Shown here piece by piece: positions 48,812 to 54,205 of a stretch of 54,205 nt of DNA. Within the stretch, counting starts at the first letter, position 1, and each line of letters starts with the position of its first letter. Where the stretch lies: assembly GCA_020425695.1 (NCBI GenBank), contig JAGQRE010000010.1, positions 1 through 54,205 of the forward strand. Direction: 5' to 3'. The notes under the pieces are model-generated. The model was not told the origin of the DNA. It worked only from the letters and a program-made list of their open reading frames with translations, and searched no databases. The DNA is from Planctomycetota bacterium. GTDB lineage: Bacteria; Planctomycetota; UBA8742; UBA2392. The translations under genes were made by a program, and so were the position numbers.

Positions 48812-51714
48812 TCGTCCGTGGTCTCGCCAGAGGCCGTGAGTTCTTCTTTGATCACACGGATCGCCTCATCCAGCTGCGGGTCCCTCTTCGCGACTCGATC
48901 TTCAGCGCTGAGTGCGATTCGAATGTCCGGACGAACCCCGTCGTTCTCCAGGTTTCGCTTCCCATCCATGCTGAAGTACCCCTCAGTCGGTACTCCAAAG
49001 TAGCTGCCGTCCGCGAGCCGATCCCAGGCCGTACCAATCACGTTCCCGGGCGTACGCTCGCCAACCACCTTGCCGCGCCCAGTGGTTTTGATCGCCCACG
49101 GGAAGCACTCACCGCCGCTGTTGCTGAATTCGTTGCACATGACCGTAATCGGCTTATCCCAGAACAACCGTGGCTGTTTCCATTCCGGGCGCGTCCGTGG
49201 CTTGATGTGCAGATACGGCTTGGCCATCAACAGGTCCATGATCTCCATGTAACTCAGACCGCCGCTGTTCCAGCGTGCGTCAATGATCAGCCCTTCGGCC
49301 TTCTCAGCCTCCGGCGTAGCAAGCAGATTGCGGAACTTCTGAAGATTCTCGTCGTTCATGGCTGTCAGATGTATGTAAAGCACACGGTTTTCGGTCTGCT
49401 CGGCTACGAGCCGGTTGCGCTCATCTATTTTCGCCTGATATCTACGCGCTGCACCCTGGCTTGAGGTCTCGACGTGCAGCGCGACTTCGCGTGCCAGGCT
49501 CAGAGACGCGTCCTGGCTCACCCACAGCTTGATGTCGTAGCCGGTACGCCATAGGTCAAAGCGCGCCCAGACGTTTTCGTCCTTGCTGAATTTTTTGCCG
49601 TTCAGAGCCACAACATAGTCGCCCTTGCGTACCCAGACTCCATCAAGAGGGCCACCCTTCTCCAACTCGTCAACGCGCAAGGCCTGCCTTCCGTCCTCCA
49701 GCACAACAGGCGTTAGCGACGCACCAAGATCAGCGGTGGAACCACGCCCGTTCCCGCTGCTGCGCCCCCCAACGCCCATGTGACTAGCGCTGAGTTCGCC
49801 GATTGCCATCCAGATGTAGTAATAGCACTCCTCGATGGTCCTGCACCGCTCCACCAGCGGGAGATACTTATCCTTGAGGTCCACCCAGTTCACGCCGTGG
49901 AAGTCTTCCGTATAGAAGCGCGTGTTGATCATCTCCCACGCTTCGTTGAAGAGCTGCACCCGCTCAATAGCCAGATTTACAGTCTCGCGAGCAACGACCG
50001 GAACTTCGCGCGCATCCAGCACCTGCCGCGGGGCCGGAAGCGTCTTGATCGAACCGCCTGATCCAAACAGGACACTCGCACCGTCCAGTGTCTCAGTCGG
50101 CGAGTTCGCATTCCCCACTACGAGCATGCTGCCTACGCCGGCCGGGGTAGTAACGAAGATACTCGTCGTATTCTCTCCGGTTACGTAGCGCTCGAAATAC
50201 ACGACGCTGCCATCACGGCTGAAGATGGGCGACTGTTCGACGTCCGGGCCACCCGTGACGAAACGTTGGTTTTGGCCGTTCGACTCCATGATCCATATGT
50301 CCGCTGTGCCGCGTCTAGCGCTGTCAAACACGATGTACTTACCGTCCGGGCTGAAGCTGGGGTCATCGTCCGAAGTCGGATCGAATGTCAGTTGCACGGC
50401 GGGGCTTCCGTCGATGGGCTTCAACCAGATGTCCCGGTTGCCGGAGGCTTCACTGCAATAGACCAACGACTTTCCATCAGGCGACCAGTTGTGAAAGAAG
50501 TCGTTGGCCTCAGTCCCGGTAACCTGGGAGGGCGCTCCGCCACCAACACCCACAATCCAGAGATCGCTGTTGCCACTGCGCGAGGATTGGAAGGCAATCA
50601 GTTTACCGTCCGGGCTCACCCGAGGACGCGAATCGCCCTTGCCCGGCTCTGTAACTCTTCGCGCCTCACCGCCGCCGGGAGCACTCACCCAGATCGCCCC
50701 TCGAAGCTCGAAGGCAAGCACTTGCCCGTTCGCACTGAGGTGCGGATTCTCCATGCCGGATGTAAACGTACGCTCTTCAGTTTGCGGGCCACGATAGTCC
50801 TGCTTGACCTCCAGCTTCACCAGCTCGGGCGCAAGCTCAGCTTTCAGCACGGCCTCTGTAGGAATGCGATACAAGTAGTGCATGTGCTGATAAACCAGCC
50901 ACTCACCGCTCCGCGAAACGCTAACTTCTTCGGGTCCGACGTCGTCGAAGTCTGAGAGCCTACGTGGTTTCTCGCGCAGTCCATCCATCACATGAAACTG
51001 GAAATGCCGTTCGAGTTCGCGTGTGAAGAGGATGCGGCCGTCCGGCAATAACTGAACGCAGCGGTCATTGCCCTCGAACTCAGTCAGTTGCGTCGGCAGT
51101 TCATGCCCGTTGCGCAGCAGGTAGATGTCTTCGTTGGCCGAGCCTTGATAGTCCCGTCTGAATCGCCGAACCGCACCACTGCTGTACGCGACGTTGCCTT
51201 CACGCACGCTTACGTCGCCGGGAATGAATCGATCATCGAGTACCAGCTCTTCTGTGCCGCCTTTGACTGAAGCACGCCAGAGCGCATGTTCACTGTTGCG
51301 GGTGCTGGTGAAATAGACGAACTGCCCGTCGCTGGACCAGGCGCAAACATAGTCGCCTGCTGAGTGCCACGTTAGCTGGCGCGGCATGCCGCCGCGGATG
51401 TCCATCACGAAGACGTTGTAGTTGCCATCGCGATCACTGCTGAACGCAATGCTATTGCCATCCGGCGAAAGCTTGGGGTAGCTGTCGTAGCCCTCGTGCA
51501 TCGTGAGCTGCGTGGTTTCGCCGCTTCCTGCGTCCCAACGCCAGATATCGCCCCAAAGGCTGAAGACTACCAACTTGCCGTCATTGGAAATGTCGGGGTG
51601 GCGCGCACCAGGCTCACCCTTGGCAGGGTCGAAGATCGGTGCGGTTTTCGTCGTATCATCAGCCGCAAGCGGTGTCGCAACCAGACAGGCAATAACAAGC
51701 AGAAACAGCTTCAT
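48808..51714 (-). CDS. Secreted tricorn-like S41 peptidase with beta-propeller domains
   Basis: A 968-residue protein with a signal peptide (MKLFLLVIACLVATPLAA). Residues about 30-300 and 320-590 form two TolB/WD40-like beta-propellers with repeated SPDG-type blades (YPKLSPDGNSIAFSSDRDGN, RVSPDGKLIAFQSSRSGNSD, SFSPDGKYIVFDSARRGTAD). A PDZ-like segment (LRVDELEKGGPLDGVWVRKGDYVVALNG) precedes the S41 peptidase domain, where the nucleophile serine probably sits in VMCNEFSNSGGECFPW and the oxyanion region in IIDARWNSGGLSY. Tricorn proteins process peptides produced by other proteases; a signal peptide puts this one in the periplasm. GAGATAGAG precedes the ATG. It is coupled to the downstream membrane protein. 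Confidence 0.93.
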   Translation of the reverse strand: MKLFLLVIACLVATPLAADDTTKTAPIFDPAKGEPGARHPDISNDGKLVVFSLWGDIWRWDAGSGETTQLTMHEGYDSYPKLSPDGNSIAFSSDRDGNYNVFVMDIRGGMPRQLTWHSAGDYVCAWSSDGQFVYFTSTRNSEHALWRASVKGGTEELVLDDRFIPGDVSVREGNVAYSSGAVRRFRRDYQGSANEDIYLLRNGHELPTQLTEFEGNDRCVQLLPDGRILFTRELERHFQFHVMDGLREKPRRLSDFDDVGPEEVSVSRSGEWLVYQHMHYLYRIPTEAVLKAELAPELVKLEVKQDYRGPQTEERTFTSGMENPHLSANGQVLAFELRGAIWVSAPGGGEARRVTEPGKGDSRPRVSPDGKLIAFQSSRSGNSDLWIVGVGGGAPSQVTGTEANDFFHNWSPDGKSLVYCSEASGNRDIWLKPIDGSPAVQLTFDPTSDDDPSFSPDGKYIVFDSARRGTADIWIMESNGQNQRFVTGGPDVEQSPIFSRDGSVVYFERYVTGENTTSIFVTTPAGVGSMLVVGNANSPTETLDGASVLFGSGGSIKTLPAPRQVLDAREVPVVARETVNLAIERVQLFNEAWEMINTRFYTEDFHGVNWVDLKDKYLPLVERCRTIEECYYYIWMAIGELSASHMGVGGRSSGNGRGSTADLGASLTPVVLEDGRQALRVDELEKGGPLDGVWVRKGDYVVALNGKKFSKDENVWARFDLWRTGYDIKLWVSQDASLSLAREVALHVETSSQGAARRYQAKIDERNRLVAEQTENRVLYIHLTAMNDENLQKFRNLLATPEAEKAEGLIIDARWNSGGLSYMEIMDLLMAKPYLHIKPRTRPEWKQPRLFWDKPITVMCNEFSNSGGECFPWAIKTTGRGKVVGERTPGNVIGTAWDRLADGSYFGVPTEGYFSMDGKRNLENDGVRPDIRIALSAEDRVAKRDPQLDEAIRVIKEELTASGETTDE

Positions 51715-51824
51715 CTCTATCTCTCCATTCGGCGGCGCGCATCATGCCAAGAATCATGGAACTTCGCCCGCTTGAGTTCAGGATGCGTTAGGATGAGCCC
51801 CGGGAACATCTGACGGGAGACACC

Positions 51825-52358
51825 ATGAAAACGGGGAACGCCATTTCAGGGTTGGCGGGAATGCTTATTGCCGTGATCGCACTCTGGCTGATGGGCGTGA
51901 ATCTTATGGGCTGGCTCGGGTGCTGGCTGACACCGGGTGCCGCGTGGCTTGTCGGTGTTCTGATGGCAGCCGCACTAGGCGCAGGTTTTGGTCTGTTATG
52001 GCCCGGCATCGCAAAACAGCCGGCCTTGAAGAAGCTCCCACGTCCAGTGGGTGGTGTGCTGTACGGACTCATCGTCGGTCTGTTGTTTGTGTTCGTGATA
52101 CCCGTCGTGTTGTCTCTACTGGCTGGCGACCCTTCCGTTGGACTTAGCAGCGGGACAGGCTTTGACGTCTTCCCGGAAGCTTTTGGTGCGCACTTGGTGC
52201 CGGCGTTGCCTGACTTGGGATTTGACCCACCCATGAGAGCACTCGCCGAGAAGGACTGGTTCGCAAAAGATGACTTCGTTGGGCGCTTGTTGCCGTTCAG
52301 CATCGCCTTCATGCTGTTCGGTGTTTGCGTAGACGTGCTCTCGAACAGCGGCAAGTAG
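51825..52358 (+). CDS. Membrane protein, first of two tandem paralogs
   Basis: Not recognised. 177 residues with four hydrophobic segments (ISGLAGMLIAVIALWLMGVNLMGWLG, AWLVGVLMAAALGAGFGLLWPG, VLYGLIVGLLFVFVIPVVLSLLA, LLPFSIAFMLFGVCVDVL) and an external-looking loop (FDVFPEAFGAHLVPALPDLGFDPPMRALAEKDWF). It shares the order and motifs of the next gene: WLG.WL.P near residue 30, a PRPVGGVLYG-type loop and VGRLLPFS near the end, so the pair arose by duplication. GGGAG lies 8 bases before the ATG. It opens the short run that ends with the asparaginase. Confidence 0.82.
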   Translation: MKTGNAISGLAGMLIAVIALWLMGVNLMGWLGCWLTPGAAWLVGVLMAAALGAGFGLLWPGIAKQPALKKLPRPVGGVLYGLIVGLLFVFVIPVVLSLLAGDPSVGLSSGTGFDVFPEAFGAHLVPALPDLGFDPPMRALAEKDWFAKDDFVGRLLPFSIAFMLFGVCVDVLSNSGK

Positions 52359-52410
52359 CACCCGGTGGCTTTTCTCACTATACTGGAAGCGTCCTTCCGG
52401 CCAGGGAACT

Positions 52411-52974
52411 ATGCCTATCCCCCGCATTCTCGCCGCTGCCTTTGGCGCACTTGTCCTGCTTCTGGGAACCCTTTGGGCCTTGGACGTCAATTACGCAGCG
52501 TGGCTTGGCGCATGGTTGTCACCTGAGAACCAGTATGTCTCGGGACTGGTAACGTTAATCGTGTTTGGCGTTGTGGCCGCGTGGCTTTACACGCGGGTTC
52601 TCGGCAACCTGATACCGGGGCCGGGGCCAATTCGCGGACTGCTTTTCGGAGCCGTCCTCGCGGGCTGCGCAATCTGGATTCTTCCTGCGGTACTGCATGG
52701 CTTCGCGGGGATCGTCGGCAACACGCAGATCGTGTTTCAGGGGCACGGTATCGTCACCGAAGAAGAAACTTTCAGCCAGCGCATGTCGCGCACCCGCGTT
52801 GAACCGTGCCCCGAGATTGCAGGCCAGAAACCTCCTTTAGCCCATCTGACCCAAGATCACCCGTGGGCTCCGGCGGACGGCTGGGTTGGACGCCTGCTTC
52901 CGTTCAGCGTCGGCTTCCTCTTATATGGGCTGGTGATTGGTGCATTTCTTAGCGATGAGGAACGCGGAGCCTAA
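52411..52974 (+). CDS. Membrane protein, second of two tandem paralogs
   Basis: Not recognised. 187 residues with the same plan as the preceding protein: helices LAAAFGALVLLLGTLWAL, YVSGLVTLIVFGVVAAWLY, GLLFGAVLAGCAIWILPAVL and LLPFSVGFLLYGLVIGAFL, the shared AAWLGAWLSPEN and WVGRLLPFSVGF segments, and a longer loop between the third and fourth helices (TEEETFSQRMSRTRVEP). A TATACT box 27 bases upstream and a short AGGGA ribosome site suggest it can be transcribed on its own. Its TAA stop shares its last base with the ATG of the asparaginase gene. Confidence 0.82.
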   Translation: MPIPRILAAAFGALVLLLGTLWALDVNYAAWLGAWLSPENQYVSGLVTLIVFGVVAAWLYTRVLGNLIPGPGPIRGLLFGAVLAGCAIWILPAVLHGFAGIVGNTQIVFQGHGIVTEEETFSQRMSRTRVEPCPEIAGQKPPLAHLTQDHPWAPADGWVGRLLPFSVGFLLYGLVIGAFLSDEERGA

Positions 52975-53828
52975 TGACCGACCCTGTCATCCTCGCCCAC
53001 GGCGGCGCAGGCGCGCCCAACGAAGACTCCGATGGGCCACAACACGCAGCAGATGTCGCCTTTCGAACGTTGATAGACGGTCAGATCGACTCGGCCTTGC
53101 GCGCTGTGGTCGAAGCCGCTGTCATCCTTGAGAACGACGAGCGCTTCAACGCTGGCACCGGCGCGAACTGCCGCCTTGACGGCAGCATCGAAATGGACGC
53201 CATCGTGGCGACGAGCGACGGACGCATCGGATCAATCGCAGGTATTCAACGCGTCCGCAACCCGATTCGAGTAGCGCGTCTTGTCATGGACAGCCCGCAC
53301 GTATTGCTGTGTGGCGACGGTGCGACCCAGTTTGCACATCACCGTGGAGTCCCTGACGACATCCCAATGACGGACAGGGCAGCAAAGCGTCTTGCCACTG
53401 CACTAGAGCGGCTAAAGTCAGGGGATGTACGCCCCACAGAACAGAAGTGGCGCGGGCGCGACATGCACGGCACCATCGGCGCGGTGGCCAGAGCGCACGA
53501 CGGCACGTTCGCCGTTTCGTGCAGCACCGGCGGTACGTCAATGATGCTGCCAGGACGAGTGGGCGACTCCCCCATTTTCGGGGCTGGCACCATGTGCGGC
53601 GAACACGGCGCAATCTGTGCCACCGGCGACGGGGAAGAGATCATCCGGCGACTGTGCAGTATGCGGGTGTATCTGAGAATGGCAGAAGGCATGCACCCAC
53701 AAGAGGCCTGCGAGATCGAGGTTGCCGCATTCCCCAAGCCGTATACGCTGGGGCTGATCGCTGTCAGTCATGATGCCCACGGCATGGCCGCGACTGATGA
53801 CAAGATGGCGCGAGGAATGAGAGACTGA
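52974..53828 (+). CDS. Type 2 asparaginase / isoaspartyl aminopeptidase (Ntn-hydrolase)
   Basis: A self-cleaving N-terminal-nucleophile hydrolase that removes asparagine amide or beta-aspartyl (isoaspartyl) residues. The alpha-subunit start ILAHGGAGAP and the FNAGTGANCRLDGSIEMDA segment match, and the expected cleavage point lies before the catalytic threonine in MHGTIGAVARAHDG (about residue 166). The beta-subunit keeps CSTGGTSMMLPGRVGDSPIFGAGT, the family fingerprint. Length of 284 residues is near normal. The start overlaps the preceding stop by one base (TAATG), so it is coupled to the paralogous membrane proteins, a partnership I cannot explain from known families. An isoaspartyl-dipeptide role is as likely as free asparagine. 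Confidence 0.93.
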   Translation: MTDPVILAHGGAGAPNEDSDGPQHAADVAFRTLIDGQIDSALRAVVEAAVILENDERFNAGTGANCRLDGSIEMDAIVATSDGRIGSIAGIQRVRNPIRVARLVMDSPHVLLCGDGATQFAHHRGVPDDIPMTDRAAKRLATALERLKSGDVRPTEQKWRGRDMHGTIGAVARAHDGTFAVSCSTGGTSMMLPGRVGDSPIFGAGTMCGEHGAICATGDGEEIIRRLCSMRVYLRMAEGMHPQEACEIEVAAFPKPYTLGLIAVSHDAHGMAATDDKMARGMRD

Positions 53829-53832
53829 CCGC

Positions 53833-53850
53833 CACTTGACTCGTCAAGTG
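53833..53850. terminator. Short hairpin after the asparaginase gene
   Basis: CACTTGAC and GTCAAGTG form an 8-base-pair stem with a 2-base loop just after the asparaginase stop. The T-tract is lacking, so terminator function is uncertain. Confidence 0.35.
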
Positions 53851-53893
53851 CAGCAGGCAAACTGGAACAGCGCCCGGACAAACCAATCAAAGC

Positions 53894-53970
53894 GTGCCCG
53901 TAGCTCAGCCGGATAGAGCAGCTGCCTTCTAAGCAGCCGGTCGCTGGTTCGAATCCAGCCGGGCACGCCA
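53894..53970 (+). tRNA. tRNA-Arg (anticodon TCT)
   Basis: A 77-base cloverleaf with acceptor GTGCCCG / CGGGCAC, anticodon stem GCTGC / GCAGC with loop CTTCTAA (anticodon TCT, reads AGA), T arm GCTGG TTCGAAT CCAGC, discriminator G and encoded CCA. A TTTTT stretch directly after it may help end transcription. The 3' end could serve as an integration site, but no element boundary is visible. Confidence 0.96.
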
Positions 53971-54003
53971 TATTTTTAGGGGCTTTGCTGGCTTCCTGCG
54001 GGC

Positions 54004-54205
54004 CTAACTTTTTCTGCGTCCCCCTTGGACGTCCCCCAAGTCGGCAAGATTCCGGGCCTTCGGTCCCAGCTTAGGCCGTAGCCGTTGGTGGAATTCCCAG
54101 CTGGCCCACAACCACACAAGCTCAAGTCGCGCACGAGACGGTGGCTCTGGGTGCGGCGGATTGCGCTCGGGGAGTTCGGCGTCCCACACCAGTTCATGGA
54201 CTTCC
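54004..54205 (-). CDS. C-terminal part of an unidentified gene (partial)
   Basis: A minus-strand frame open to the right window edge ends at 54004. The visible 66 residues (EVHELVWDAELPERNPPH..., LELVWLWASWEFHQRLRPKLG..., then DLGDVQGGRRKS) are rich in Trp, Arg and Pro and match no family I recognise. A second open frame (53976-54197) overlaps it, so the coding frame is only a best guess. It follows tRNA-Arg tail to tail. Confidence 0.4.
   Translation of the reverse strand, partial: EVHELVWDAELPERNPPHPEPPSRARLELVWLWASWEFHQRLRPKLGPKARNLADLGDVQGGRRKS

Noticed and set aside
53968..54205. A prophage or island attachment site at tRNA-Arg
   Set aside because: No integrase and no repeated tRNA end can be seen within the 235 bases that follow, so it is kept only as a question.
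1..54205. CRISPR arrays, insertion sequences, restriction or anti-phage systems
   Set aside because: No regularly spaced direct repeats and no transposase, nuclease-methylase or typical defence genes were found; the CPBP protein alone is not evidence of abortive infection.

Overview
The window reads as a chromosomal segment of a GC-rich, Gram-negative bacterium. Two inner-plus-outer-envelope indicators are present: a tripartite RND efflux operon with a lipoprotein adaptor, and several lipoprotein or Sec signal peptides. There are also type IV pilus genes. Tricorn-type protease, secreted prenyltransferase-repeat protein, leucine-rich-repeat lipoprotein, TPR/peptidase-MA protein and a membrane pyrophosphatase in one place fit Planctomycetota or a neighbouring deep lineage. 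That placement is an inference from gene content, not from a phylogenetic marker. Genes are dense, many neighbours overlap by 1 to 8 bases (ATGA, TAATG, TGATG junctions), and tRNA genes punctuate the segment. I saw no insertion sequence, transposase, integrase or CRISPR array.

Layout. 1-4110 (+): end of an unidentified gene, pilT, pilC (both with glycine-rich low-complexity stretches) and a secreted SH3/coiled-coil protein. 4119-10682 (-): orphan class III nucleotide cyclase, LRR lipoprotein, uppS, a 300-base gap holding a nested palindromic repeat, and a signalling operon (response regulator fused to a thioredoxin-reductase-like flavoprotein, cNMP-binding histidine kinase, GNAT acetyltransferase) with tRNA-Ala upstream. 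10793-21299 (+): TPR-like protein coupled to a membrane pyrophosphatase that has a ~125-residue charged insertion, a secreted unknown, a TPR/metallopeptidase, a CPBP protease, uvrC and a TauE/SafE permease. 21351-26409 (-): RND pump, adaptor and TetR repressor as one overlapping operon with two candidate operators. 26628-28872 (+): rpsU and a two-gene ABC exporter.

28879-30552 (-): TrkA-type potassium channel, small membrane protein, tRNA-Ser. 30792-33778 (+): DciA-like DUF721 protein and gyrB. 33802-34965 (-): secreted unknown. 35118-37736 (+): uvrB and a VOC protein, which overlaps tail to tail with a response regulator (-). 38516-41034 (+): TPR protein and DMT permease. 41080-42288 (-): secreted prenyltransferase-repeat protein. 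42446-46758 (+): pabB, MFS transporter, RNase III and an overlapping membrane protein. 46828-51714 (-): small hypothetical, tRNA-Met, membrane protein and tricorn protease. 51825-53970 (+): two paralogous membrane proteins, a type 2 asparaginase and tRNA-Arg. The window ends in the 3' part of an unidentified minus-strand gene.

Functionally this is mostly a housekeeping neighbourhood (DNA repair uvrB/uvrC, replication gyrB/dciA, cell wall uppS, RNA processing rnc, ribosome rpsU, folate pabB) interleaved with lineage-specific envelope and signalling genes. The least ordinary items are the flavoprotein/response-regulator operon, the pyrophosphatase insertion and its coupled partner, the paralogous membrane pair next to the asparaginase, and the palindromic repeat at 6708-6877. 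Several promoters look alike (TTGC-type -35, 16-18 base spacer) and a few sit so close to their start codon that leaderless transcripts are likely.
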